Source: Arthrobotrys musiformis
Taxonomy: Eukaryota; Ascomycota; Orbiliomycetes; Orbiliales; Orbiliaceae
NCBI GenBank assembly: GCA_036971715.1
Contig: JAVHJL010000012.1
Coordinates: 1,426,001-1,490,000, forward strand
Direction: 5' to 3'
DNA length: 64,000 nucleotides
The position numbers were made by a program, and so were the translations under genes. Positions 22,100 to 32,647 of the stretch are shown in pieces. How positions within the stretch are numbered: position 1 is the stretch's first letter; every line of letters starts with the position of its first letter. The notes beneath the pieces are model-generated. The model ran no database searches. It saw only the letters and a list, made by a program, of their open reading frames with translations, and had not been told where the DNA came from.

Positions 22100-23514
22100 G
22101 CCTCTGTACATAGTACATTCTGTCTTTTTTGTACCGCCCGCCTCACAGATAGAGCAGGTTCGAGCTGTCCAGGTTCATCCGGCTCTTCGTTATCTCTGGC
22201 CCTAACCCTCAAATCGAGCTCACTAGCAAGTAGGGGGTGCTGTATTCTTCCAAAAGGTGCTTCCGCGTTCTGATGAAATTGCGTTCTTGCTCCTCCACTC
22301 CACACCGCTCGGTTTTCGAAAAAGTGCGTGCGACTAAGCGGCAAGAAGTGAGAAGTCACTTCGGCACTGTATTCCGTGTTGTAGCGTAAGGCAGCGTAAC
22401 GAGAAGCTCTCCCTCCCTTTGCACGATTCGGTGAACGGTAAAGCCACTTTCTTCTAGGAAGGTGGGTAACACGAAAACGTCCAGGTGCGGAGCGATGGCC
22501 GAAGTGTTCGGACATGAAACGGTTAACATCCTTCTTGTGGGAGCAGCCAGGTATCGGAGAGAGAGTGAACTTGACACAGCAAAGCCTAGGGGTTTAGTAC
22601 AGCCTTTGCCACCGAGGAGAATATTGTCCGCGTATGGCACAGCCCCCTAAGACGCTAAAGTCTGGTACGGCTTCGCCAGCGACCCGGGCCGCCACAACTT
22701 CCGGATTTGTGAATGTTTCGTAACTCTCCACTAGATTGAGTGAATCCCTAGACAGTTGCTCGATGTAAGACATGGTATCTTCGTCGCTGGCTAGTTTTTG
22801 TTCCATGTTAAGGTATCGCTCCTTCTAAGGCTTAATGCTACCCTTGCGTGGTTTCCTCGATCCTAGTAAGTAGCAATGATAGCCATGCCTTGGCAAGGTT
22901 TTGTCCATTGGAGATTTAGGCCGTGGAAGTAGAGTTTGTAGGGAACTACGGGGTCCAGATTTGTTTATCGTAACCATGGAAAGATCTGGATTGCCAGGGT
23001 TCGAAATTCTATAGTTCTGGTAGTCCACCAAGCTAACAACAGGACGCTACCTATCGCTGATCTTAGATAAACTAGCGTTCGTCGTACCCATAGTTACCTG
23101 GGTTGCTGTCTGGCTTAGGCTCGTCAGGTTTGTAAATATGAAGTTCGGGGGGGAGGTCAAGGAAAAAGGCCGGACAGCCTCTTTCTTCGCAAATATACAT
23201 GCCGTCTGCGAAAACGGCATCGATATGAGCCTTGTGAGTTTCAAGGTAGGAACCTAGCTTGTATCTTGGTCTGATATGGCTCTATCTTTTCTGTGGTGGT
23301 GGTTCCTCTAGCGTAGTTGATATTTCGCCTCGAACGCCAGATGCTTCTCGACCCTTTTCCTAACGTCTCTGAGGTTCTGCCGAGTTTGCTGGCCATCCGT
23401 GAGCCCGGCATTTATCTTCTGTATTACATCAATGGATAGAGATTTCTGGAGATTGAAGGGGAATTCCGCTATCATGGTAGCCCATTTGGCATAGGTTGGG
23501 TACCGTTTACCCAT
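22100..23514 (-). pseudogene. JmjN/JmjC-family protein, broken (minus copy)
   Basis: Starts at ATG 23514 in an excellent context (GCCACCATGG). The N-terminal module 23514-23311 (YAKWATMIAEF, then a basic helical stretch with LRDVRKRVEKH) parallels the N-terminus of the divergent plus-strand copy. After a TAG at 23308-23310 the frame shifts; 23270-23072 reads a JmjN-like segment (KAHIDAVFADGMYICEERG, FFLDLPPEL). Further shifts lead to JmjC-type pieces around 22510-22340: GCSHKKDVNRFMSEHF, VLPTFLEESGFTVHRIVQRE, GELLVTLPYA, YNTEYSAEV and SHFLPL. The proximal HxE iron-ligand region is not found in any frame and the distal His is lost. Intact JmjC proteins are Fe(II)/2-oxoglutarate oxygenases, mostly histone demethylases; this copy cannot be active. 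Confidence 0.6.
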
Positions 23515-24008
23515 GGTGGCTGGTAGGGCCTGAAAGGTAAGCTTAACAAAGTTCGTCGTGCTTTCCAGCGGAGGTGCGGTGGGATATTCGGAGATGAATG
23601 TATTTGTGTTTGTGAGGTAGTAGGAGAGGATTTTCTGTGTAAGTTGACGTTGACGATGGGTGGAGGATGATGTTGGTAGTAAGGGAGGTAAAGGAGAGCG
23701 TGGTGAAGGAGAGTGTGGAGGAGCAGGGCAAATTGGAAGATGAGGGGGATAATCCAGTGAAACAAGCATTTAATGGGATACATGAAGATAGTCGACACGT
23801 TATCAAAGCAACCTTGTTTGAGGATGTCAATCGGAATAGGCATCCTCGTTCAAGAATGCAACACAAAACATGCTTATACGTAACCATTCAAAAGTGGGGT
23901 AACGCTATAAATGCGATAGAAATAAGTAACTAATGTCAACTAGTTAAATTCCACTAGTTAGTATTCCATTAACTACGACTCGGCTTGAACCTTTCGCCAA
24001 AAGCAACC

Positions 24009-25599
24009 ATGAAGGGAGAAACCTAGTGCCTGGACCACCTTCCCTTCAGCTTGACTCCGCCCATTAAGTCTCCAGACCTAAGGTGAGCAGGAGCACTCTG
24101 TACAAACTTACCATAACCTAATAGGGCAACTCACCTTTCAAGGGCCCAGCTGTCGTGGTCAAGTGGGCCCAGTCCCTCATCGAAGGAGAGATTCCCCTTG
24201 GCCTTTGCCTCAAGATAACGCCCCACAAGCTCCAGGACCGTATTGACATTATTTCCAACGCTAGATCATCCAAAGGTGCCATCAACAAGGCGAAGAAGGC
24301 GCTCCGGCAGCTCCGAAGCGAATTCAGCCAGCATCAGGGGATAATTGAGCAATATTCGATCACCTACCAAGCAAGTAGTGAACACTTGGGCCAGTTGGAT
24401 AGTGTATTCCCAGTCTTCAAACCTCGTCCATCGGAGGTTGCAGAGTTAGCCAAGTTTATCAAGTGAGCCCACGATTTTACGCTGCAAACCGGGGCCGGGG
24501 TTTTCGTGGTTGAATTCCCTCAGGAAGCATTGATATCTGCAGATTCAGTTCAGCCGCCGAACCAAGTCGGCTGCAGAAACAAAACTCAAGTCCCCTACTT
24601 CCGACAAACGGTTAGGCCGATTCATAGCATCGCCGAAAACCAACGCGAGGGGCCCAAGAGGAAAAAACAAAAAGACAATCCCATTGGATATCGCGTCGTG
24701 CAGGCCGGATGCGGTGGCAAAGGTACCGACCTCGGGCGTTGGGACGAACCTCTAGCGGAGAGCATGACAGAAGAGGCAGCGGAGAGGGAACGGCAAAAAC
24801 CACGGTGGGGTGTGCGTTACTATGGCGACCTGGACCCAGATCCAGGGATGCGCCTTGAGACAAATCGAGCTAGGAATATCAGGACTCGACAGCCCTTATT
24901 TGTACCTCTCGGAACCGGGATCAATGTTTGCGTTGCATTGCGAGGATCTCGGCACAGTCTCGTTAAACTACCACTGCAGAGGGAATCCAAAGGTGTGGTA
25001 TGTTATTAACCCACACTCGAGAAAAAAAACTGGAGCAAGAGATCATCAGGCATATTGGCTACCCCGGGCAACCGGTTCAAGCAGCAGGAGGGAGGCGAAA
25101 ATGCGAACAGTTCGTGCGGCATCTGTCAGTCTCAATCAACCCTGAAGTCCTCCGAACGTGGGAGGTCGATTTTGTGAGAGTTGTCCAAAAACCGGGACAC
25201 ATGGTGGTGACTATGCCACAAGCGTACCATCAAGGCAAGGACCCCTCCACCCAAAATAAAGAAAGAAACAAAACAAGAATTAAGGGAAAGGGACGACGCA
25301 AATCCATAATGCTAACGGCTAGAACATTAGGTTGGAATACCGGCTTATCGGTAAACATGGCCACAAACTTCATGCCTCTGGAGTTCATAGGCAAGCTAGA
25401 CAGGCATAGTGACTGTACGAAGTGGTGCGGATTCGGTGACCTCGATGGGTCAGAAGCCAGTGTGGATAGTATCATCTCAGCTAAAGATGACATCAGCCCA
25501 GACATTATCCAATCCATCCGCGGCACAAGGTTGCAGGAGCTGAGCAAGGTGTTACGAGATCCGAGAGGAGAAGAAGGCGAGAAGAACACTGGAGAATAA
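24009..25599 (+). pseudogene. JmjN/JmjC-family protein, broken (plus copy)
   Basis: The probable old start is ATG 24009 (CAACCATGAAG), followed by a TAG five codons on. An N-terminal module (VVKWAQSLIEGEIPLGL, then a basic helical stretch) resembles that of the minus copy. JmjN follows at about 24395-24530 (VFPVFKPRPSEVAELAKFIK, then TLQTGAGVFVVEFP), interrupted by one in-frame TGA at 24464-24466. JmjC begins at about 24855 in another frame: SGLDSPYLYLSEPGSMFALH, with the HxE iron ligands as His 24936-24938 and Glu 24942-24944, then NPKVWYVINPHS. An eight-A run near 25022 shifts the frame again; VRVVQKPGHMVVTMPQAYH gives the distal His (25228-25230). A GC-AG intron 25235-25330 with a GCTAAC branch joins YHQG to WNTGLSVNMATNFMPLEF. 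All three metal ligands survive although the frame does not. Confidence 0.72.
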
Positions 25600-26335
25600 A
25601 ACAAGGTCCGGAAGTGTTGAAGTTAAGACCGTCCCTATACCAATAACCCCCAGGCCCTGTATTAGAACGTTTCCAACGCCAGGCAGTTAGGCGGCAGTTG
25701 CATGTATTTGCGTGTATAACAGCAGACTGCGCTAGCAGTCGGGACTTACTTTCCTTGACAAGAAGAAGAACAAGTCTCTCTCCACTAATCTCCCAGGCTG
25801 CAGTCGGGGAAATGTGTGGCGCAAGACACCATATCTAGTCTAATAAGGCCGTAAGTCTGCCAGTTACCCGTGCGGTAATAAATGTTGGATTGTGGTGGAG
25901 TATGGTGGTGTTGAGGTGTGGTCGAGACTTTCCCGTTTCGGAACTCTGTTGTGGTAACACGACAACACAAGAAGGGTCGCCGAGACTAGTAACACGACAC
26001 GCGAAAGGGTTCTATCACCAACAAACCTCAACTCATCTCCAACTTCATCATCTCACCTCCAACCTCACCCATCTCACCTCCATCATCCCATCTCCCTTAC
26101 CCATCCAACTTCGTGCCTCCTATCCCTTACCGAACCCCTTCTCCGTCTTCTGGCGGGCACCAGTCACATTGGCCCTGGCACCCAAGCATACAGGTTTTGC
26201 GGTTCATCTACAGAGACTACGGTCACCGCGTATCTTTGAAGCCTTGAAGCACAGACAACTCGATACACCAGTGTTTGCGGTTCATCTGTAGAGACCACGG
26301 TCCACGGGGTGTATTTCAATTCGTCAAGCTGCACA
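25600..26335. other. Spacer with a 78-bp tandem duplication
   Basis: No gene seen. TTTGCGGTTCATCTACAGAG at 26196 and TTTGCGGTTCATCTGTAGAG at 26274 are copies of one segment about 78 bp apart. 26030-26110 is pyrimidine-rich (CATCTCACCTCC). Confidence 0.4.
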
Positions 26336-27358
26336 ATGTCTCTCGACGGCCCATTCGATACCATCGAGGCCTACCATAATCTTCTAGACAGGCTAAAGAA
26401 GGAAGGTCTCGTCACGGGAATGGATTTCCCCTGTTGGTCAGCCCTGGTCCCTCGCGATCATCTCCAGATACTGCCAACCTACTCAAATCAGCAGCTCCCA
26501 GCCACCCTCCCAAAAGACCACCCATCCATCATCAAGTCCTACTTTGCAGCCGACGACCCAATCATGCTTGCCATCTCACAAACCACAAACAACATAGACC
26601 CTGAGAGCTCCTACTACCTGGTTCCTCCCTCAGGGACCCTCAACCAAGTCATCAAATGCCTTTAACTACCATCATCCTTCCAAGATTAAGCTACATACCC
26701 CCCAGCTAAAAAATGTCTTCCCTAGAAAGCCCCTCCTTAACTCCATCAGCTTCCCCAACGCTGCCTACAAATCAAGAAAAAAAGTAGCCAACATCACACC
26801 CACCAACTACCAAGCGGCGCTTCACATCTAGCTAGCACCATAACCAAGCTATGGATCTTCTACAAAACACCTACCTCCAAAGTTCACAATGCGATCAAAC
26901 CAACGAAAGACATCGAAGGCTACACCATCAAAGCCATGCAGAACCTCATCACCACCTGGTCCAGCCCACCCTACATCCTTCTGCGGCAGCCCAGCAACCC
27001 CACCATCATTCCATCCAGGTGGTGGCATTTCGTAGAGACCTTAAACAGGGGTATACTCGCCAGTATCGAAACCTTCATGTTTCAGGGGTTCAACCTCGCC
27101 CACAACATCGCTCACCTCCATGCAGATTTCATCACTGCCACTCCTCTGGCGTCCAAAGAAGAATTGGTAATTGCCATCTTATTTTTCACTAAAATGGTTG
27201 ATTACATCTGTGAACTTCTTCAAAATAATACAGCCTTCTGGCACTCCCTATTTTCAATCACAAACTGCCTCAAGCTATTCCAGAAAATACTATTGGATAT
27301 TACTAGTGGCTTTAAGTCTATAACCCTATTTCTTATGCTAATTAGACTAACCTGCTAA
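26336..27358 (+). pseudogene. Broken gene of unknown family
   Basis: Three open segments follow one another and read as one protein of about 335 residues. Segment 1 is 26336 to about 26655, opening on ATG (MSLDGPFDTIEAYHN). Segment 2 is about 26658-26830, after a one-base shift at a CC in GCCTTTAAC (FNYHHPSKIKLHTPQLKN to NITPTNYQAALH). Segment 3 is about 26832-27358, after a shift at a TAGCTAGC duplication (LASTITKLWIFYKTPTSK onward). I recognise no domain. The last third has two hydrophobic stretches (around ELVIAILFFTK and SITLFLMLIRL) that could be membrane segments. The two small indels are recent-looking, since the rest of the frame is open. Confidence 0.5.
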
Positions 27359-28464
27359 GAGCTAAAAGTATCTATTAAAAAGCTCGCCAGAGTACTACAC
27401 TTTATCATTAAGGAGGTAGAGGAGGTATTAGATAAAAGAGGCATGTGTGCCACTCTCAAGGCCTACAGTATATTTCGAGTAATGTGAGTCGACAGCCGAA
27501 GAATGATAGAACGGATGATGAGTGAGGAAGGAAGAGAGGCCGGAGGAATGTCACAATATATAGAGAGAGATCACCAGAGAGATCATACAGGAGATCTTTG
27601 TCACCCTTGGGTGGTTTTATGACCGGAGATTAATCTGTTAATATTCTCGCTGCTACCTCGCTGCATCAAGCGCTAGCAATGGCTTGCTATCTCGCTGTGT
27701 TTGCGGATGCTATCGCAGTTATAGTTCCGCGCTGCGCGTGCGAGCCTCATACTCTTTATATATTGTAGTGATTAATTGCAAATTTTCCGTTCCATTTCGA
27801 AAATTCTTCTAATTCAAGTGGTGTGTTTTCTTTGATAAGATGCTGAACCATCGGTTGCACGGAAGATATTGATTAAACTGTTTAATTCGAAATTGCTTTG
27901 TGCTATATGTAAATTAAACTGAAATGATTTATTGAGTTTGGGGGTTGCCCTGTTGGATTTTGGTTTGAAGTTAGGTAGTATTGCTTGGATGAGCCGAGAC
28001 TGAAAGCCGGCTAGCTCTTTTATTTCTTTTTTCTGATACTATGATTGATATTGGGTGCCGAAAAACATATCCCTAAGCTATTAATATCAAATCTAGCAGC
28101 TTAACTTAAACAAGACTAGAAAACCTTATTATTTACTTTTGTTTCGGTTAGGAAATAGATTCGCGCGCCAGATGGTGGGGATTCAATAGAACCATAAGAA
28201 TACTCGCGGAGCACAAGTATCCCTCTGAGTATAGCGAGTTTCTGTGATCAAGACGCCTGGGCCGCGAACTACAGCCTACATGCATTAATAACCCCTGAAA
28301 AAAACTTCAAGGCCAACAACACTGGGTTATTTAAGGAGGTCTCGAGAACGACTCTGCTTCTAGAGATGTAGTGACGTCTGGTCCCTACAACAAGCATCAT
28401 ACTTCAACCCAAATTTTCCTCTCTTTTCTCTCGATCTATTTGTTTCAACTCTTACCCGTATACC
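27359..28464. other. Region without a supported gene
   Basis: No coding frame seen. 27550-27780 has a possible LTR flavour (TGTCACAATATATAGAGAG, a TATATATTG further on), but I find no second copy in the window. Confidence 0.3.
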
Positions 28465-28992
28465 ATGAAACCAACCAAATCCATCAAGAAGGACCATAGA
28501 AGAGTAGACTCTAATACTCTCCCTAAAGACGAAATAATGACTCTGATTCAGCAGCAAAAAACTCAAGGTCGACGGCAACATACATCGACCAAAATCCCCA
28601 CCCGTGAGATTTCGACGAGCGATTCAATTCAGATACTGAAACAACAACATCGTATGATCCCTAGCAGTATCTCCTGCGAGAACCAAGTAACCTCGGTAGC
28701 ACAGCCGTTATCCCCAGGTAATATACCTTCGAATTTGGCTGGCGAACCACAAGACGACATATGCCTGCTGCCGCTGGGCTCCCTTCCTACGATTATCGTG
28801 CCGCATCAAAGTCCCGGCATCAAAAAGGACCATGGTATTTCCGATACATCAGATTGTGCGGAGGCTGAGGACTATGAAATATCAGAGGATGCATATATCC
28901 AAAAATTTGCCTGCAGATTTATTGAAGAGCTGGACAGTCCTTACCTGGTATCGGGCGGTGGCAGCCACAACGTCGCATCGCCTCAAAGTTAA
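28465..28992 (+). CDS. Hypothetical protein, 175 residues
   Basis: Starts at ATG 28465 in fair context (TATACCATGA). The N-terminal 60 residues are Lys/Gln/Thr-rich, the middle is Pro/Ser-rich, and the C-terminal 50 are acidic (AEAEDYEISEDAY) and end with a short helix-like FACRFIEELDSP. No known domain; the composition suggests a disordered nuclear protein. It might be one exon or a decayed copy of a SANT-type gene like those at 30.4 and 37.7 kb, but I see no direct match. Confidence 0.4.
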   Translation: MKPTKSIKKDHRRVDSNTLPKDEIMTLIQQQKTQGRRQHTSTKIPTREISTSDSIQILKQQHRMIPSSISCENQVTSVAQPLSPGNIPSNLAGEPQDDICLLPLGSLPTIIVPHQSPGIKKDHGISDTSDCAEAEDYEISEDAYIQKFACRFIEELDSPYLVSGGGSHNVASPQS

Positions 28993-29980
28993 GTTGGGCT
29001 TTCTCCGATCCACGCCCATGGCCCACACAGGACCGGTATCTAGACGTCACCCGCCTATTCCCCTTCCTGTTGGCGACCTAGCACCGCGCCGGCAATTAGC
29101 TTCGTAAGACTCGATGTACATAAGCTACATCGAGCACAAATTATCAAGACAATTGGTCATAATGTCAGTAATTAATTTGGTTGAATGCAATTGAAAAGAA
29201 ATCTATATACATGTAGTAAGCCCCATTCTGCGTGGCCTTATGAGAACGAAATTAGTGCATACTGGCATCAAAGAATCCAAGATCGACTACAGCCGGCTCA
29301 TGGGTCGGAAAGATATTTCACCCATTCCGGTAAGCACCCTACGACAGGCTCCGTGAGGAGTTTCGATAGTCTGGTCAAGTTAAAAACTCCAGTTGCATGT
29401 AGTGGGAGGCCACCAGCAGTTGGTATCATAGTGAGCACCGTCCTCGACCCGGATTCCATCGCATATTCGTCTTCTCCTCTTCTTTACTAGCAACGGCATT
29501 GTTGAGGGCGGTCACCAGGGTGTTGAAGGGAAAGTGTCTTGAGGAGCCGAGGCAGTACTCTACCCACGACTGGATTTCCCCGGTTTGCTTCTGCCATTTT
29601 TAATTAAGATATATGTACCTAAGATCTTAAGAGTTGCGTGTGCACAAACACGAAACAATTAAACAAAATAAATTTAAAAACTCATATTTGACTATAAATT
29701 AATCATTAGAATTAGCTATTTATTTGCTGAGTATTTTATAAATTTATTACTCTGCGATCTTCACCTGTCATTCCATTCCTCCTCCAGCATACGCTTGTAT
29801 TCTTTCGAAATCCATACTCGACGCTTAATCAACTTGCGATATTTGAATATTCGGCATTATGACCAAGCACGTAGTTTTCAAATTGGCTAAGTAACCCGAA
29901 ATAATAAGCCTTAATAGAGAACTCTTGGAAGATCTAGCTATACCTAGTTTACGTTGCTAGCACTTCTTGAAGGGAATAGC
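28993..29980. other. Region without a supported gene
   Basis: A plus ORF with an ATG (29185-29490, 101 codons) has no motif and I do not call it. 29640-29760 is AT-rich. Confidence 0.3.
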
Positions 29981-29983
29981 AGC

Positions 29984-30212
29984 CTACCTACCTGCCGGCG
30001 CACCAGCCTGCAGGCCTGCGCACTGGCGTAGGTTCCAGCGCAGATTCCGGCGCAGGTTCTGCCCTACCTACCTGCCTGCCTACCAGCCTGCCTGCCTAGG
30101 TTCCGGCGTAGGTTCCGGCGTAGGTTCCGGCGTAGGCAGGCAGGCAGGCAGGCTGGCTGGCTGGAACCCAGGCCAGAAGGTACCTAGGTGAGTAGGCTGG
30201 TTGGCAGGCTGT
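29984..30212. repeat. CCTGCCTACC / GGTTCCGGCGTA array
   Basis: CCTACCTGCC-type units (29984-30020, 30060-30105), then four TAGGTTCCGGCG units (30104-30136), then (GGCA)n and GGCTGG units. The GGTTCCGGCG unit also appears at 39143-39170. Confidence 0.85.
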
Positions 30213-30280
30213 AGCTGTTGCATGTTGATAGTAACGACAACGACGACGACGAATGCCAAGAAATGCCAAGAAAACAACAC

Positions 30281-30395
30281 ATTTTTTTGTATGGGAAATC
30301 GAGGTCCCCCACAGCTTTTTTTTGCTGGGAGGGGGTGCGGCTCGGGCAGACAGGGGAGTTCAGTAGAGACCCTCCTTTTCAGTCGGGCATTAAAT
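30281..30395 (+). repeat. Repeat family B, partial copy
   Basis: CACATTTTTTTGTATGGGA to CTCCTTTTCAGTCGGGCA, equivalent to the second half of 18708-18960. Its left half is replaced by other sequence. Confidence 0.55.
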
Positions 30396-30918
30396 TTGCG
30401 GATGATGATTGGTAAATAATAGGCGCAAGCTGGATACCGATAAAATCCCCGTGAGTTATGCGCGAGTGGCTAATCGGAGTAGACAGTAAGCGCAGAGCTG
30501 GATCAATTTCTAGATCCATCGCACTGCCTTCGGTAGCTAATGGATATTTTCCTCCTTGAATTGAGTAGGGGAAATATGTGACGTTGAGATTGTTAATCTC
30601 GCAAGGGCTGTTGTTTAACACAAAATTTGGATGTCCAATCAAATTCAAGGTAGTTGAAGGGGCGTGAGAGAAGTTCCTCGAACGATTGGCTTTATTGCTG
30701 CCACTGTTCTTAATACGCACTGGCACCCATTCAGAGTTGCGATGGAGCCGCATTTGCAAGCAAGAGACGGAGAAACTTCCCGGACCCTGATGGGCGATTT
30801 CGTCAACAATTTGCTTCCAGCTCATCGTTAACCTCAACTGTTTTAGCAAAGCATTTTCGGGACGTAGTGGCTTATTTGCGTTATGGATTTTGCGAAGCTT
30901 TGTCGTTTCCCTCCTCAA
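30379..30918 (-). pseudogene. SANT/Myb-like protein fragment
   Basis: The open frame begins on TTG and its first ATG (30825) lies inside the domain, so an upstream exon is missing or lost. Residues RPENALLKQLR, then MSWKQIVDEIA and SCLQMRLHR, follow the pattern of the SANT-like domain at the C-terminus of the intact gene at 37718-38722 (DDEYLIKLK, LPWKEII, ALQMRLKR). Behind the domain are about 130 residues without a recognisable fold. The 3' end runs into a family B repeat. Probably a truncated paralogue. Confidence 0.45.
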
Positions 30919-31213
30919 AACTGCTCGTTTGGCTTAGTTTTAAGTTTATTATATATATATTTCGGGGCTTTGGGAATATATAAGGCGATACTAGGCACTG
31001 ATGAGGAAAACACGGTGCACGGACATGGGCCTTAGGCTGGAGCATGGATGGACCCACGGCGTTGACGGCCAACAAAAGAAATTCTTGGATTCGGCCACGA
31101 TGAACCCACTTGATGCGATCTAGTATATATATTTACAAAAAGAATGGATACTTAACTTAAGTATACTTTGCGGGGGTCTGGCCGTGTCCTGGCACGAGAC
31201 CATAACACCAGTA

Positions 31214-32647
31214 TCAGATATCGACCCAGACAAGTTCAAATGGTCTTCCAAAGAGCCTTAGAAGATAGTTTTTCGGCGCACGGGGAGGGCATATGGATGT
31301 TGATCGACTAGCTGGTGAAAGAGGCGGCAGGTGGACTGGACGTACACATCCGGGTTCGGCTGCGACATTATTGGTTGTCCTCACAGGCACTTCCTTCGGC
31401 AGTGACTGCTTATAGACGGAAGCCGGGACCTTGATATCACCATGTCGTCGGAGGTAGACGCAACCGTTCCTGGGCGAAACGTCTATTCCTTCCGTGATCA
31501 TGATGTTATTACCAATTAGAATATTCGCACCGAGGTTGTTGGATATCATAAAGCGTCTTCTTATCCTAGCCACCGTTTTACCCGTCTCATCCGGTATATA
31601 CAGCGTGATCAGGGCCCATTCCTTCAACTCGTCAGTGCCTCCGCCAAAACCGTCAACAAGGTACTTGAAAGGTAACATTCCCTTGCGTACAGTCTGGACA
31701 GGTTCAATAACTTTGGTTAGAAACGTCCTATCAACGGCCGAATATCCGAACCCAGAATCTGGCGTTCCGGCATGCTTTTTCTCGACGCTTTCATCGTAGG
31801 CAATCGGAATTGTCATGTATTGGAAATTATTCGACATCTCGGGGATTGGACCGTCGTCGTCTGGTGTGGGAGCACTGCTATCCGAATCAACGATCGTAAA
31901 CTTCGCTTTCTTCTCCTTCGGTCGGTAATGACCCTTGTCGCGGAGGTGGTCGTGAAGCTTATTATAAGAGCCGAATTCCTCGCCGCAGTTATCGCAACTG
32001 ATTGGTTTCCTTTCGTTTTGAAACTTCATTGGCATCTTCCCGGGATTGGCACGGCGAAAATGCGTTTTTGGTTCAAAACGATATTTATCGTATGGGGCGG
32101 CGGCATGTTGGGTACCCCCTGGGCGCGCGGGGGCGACATTTCGACGCACGAGCTCTGCGGCGCGGCGTTCTCGGTATTCGCGTTCTCGTTCTAAGTTCCT
32201 AGCAGCGAATAACTCATCATAATTGTCGGTAATTGGGTAATCTTCCTCGTCGATATCGAGCGCAGCAGTATCGAGCGCTTGGGCGTCGGGCGCAACTTCA
32301 TCCGCAAAAAACGACGAAGCCGGCTTGGCTGGCGGGATAGTAGGTTCTGGGCTGGGGGGTATCGTGGGGGCGGTACCTTGCTGCATAGCGTCGTACAGCA
32401 TATTCGTAAAAGGTCGTTCCCCTTCGTATCTGGTAAATTCCACTTCGAAACTAGAGCCAGACCCAGAGTTTGAATCGATGGTAGCTGCGGTAGCGGCTAT
32501 ATCGATACTCAACCTCTCCATGGACGTTAAGATATCCCATCTCTTTCTCCTCATATCTTCACTAAACTCTTCATCTTCAACTCTATCTCTTCCTACCCAA
32601 CCGCTTTCCTTTTTCTCACGGGCACCCTGAAACAAATCATTTTGCAT
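31214..32647 (-). CDS. Ty3/gypsy protease ORF with C2H2 finger
   Basis: The open frame reaches 32653, where it opens on TTG; the first ATG is 32647. It overlaps the gag frame by about 60 nt in the -1 frame, so it is likely expressed by frameshifting. The order is an acidic Pro-rich linker, a single C2H2-type finger (CDNCGEEF...HDHLRDKGH), and then a retropepsin-like domain with active site DSGFGYSAVD and a later ANILIGNNIM segment matching the second conserved strand. The ORF ends with a short tail and a stop; reverse transcriptase, RNase H and integrase do not follow. The element is therefore incomplete here, although these two frames are undamaged. Confidence 0.7.
   Translation of the reverse strand: MQNDLFQGAREKKESGWVGRDRVEDEEFSEDMRRKRWDILTSMERLSIDIAATAATIDSNSGSGSSFEVEFTRYEGERPFTNMLYDAMQQGTAPTIPPSPEPTIPPAKPASSFFADEVAPDAQALDTAALDIDEEDYPITDNYDELFAARNLEREREYRERRAAELVRRNVAPARPGGTQHAAAPYDKYRFEPKTHFRRANPGKMPMKFQNERKPISCDNCGEEFGSYNKLHDHLRDKGHYRPKEKKAKFTIVDSDSSAPTPDDDGPIPEMSNNFQYMTIPIAYDESVEKKHAGTPDSGFGYSAVDRTFLTKVIEPVQTVRKGMLPFKYLVDGFGGGTDELKEWALITLYIPDETGKTVARIRRRFMISNNLGANILIGNNIMITEGIDVSPRNGCVYLRRHGDIKVPASVYKQSLPKEVPVRTTNNVAAEPGCVRPVHLPPLSPASRSTSICPPRAPKNYLLRLFGRPFELVWVDI

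Noticed and set aside
27550..27780. Solo LTR
   Set aside because: The composition is suggestive, but no second copy, clear ends or target duplication could be found.
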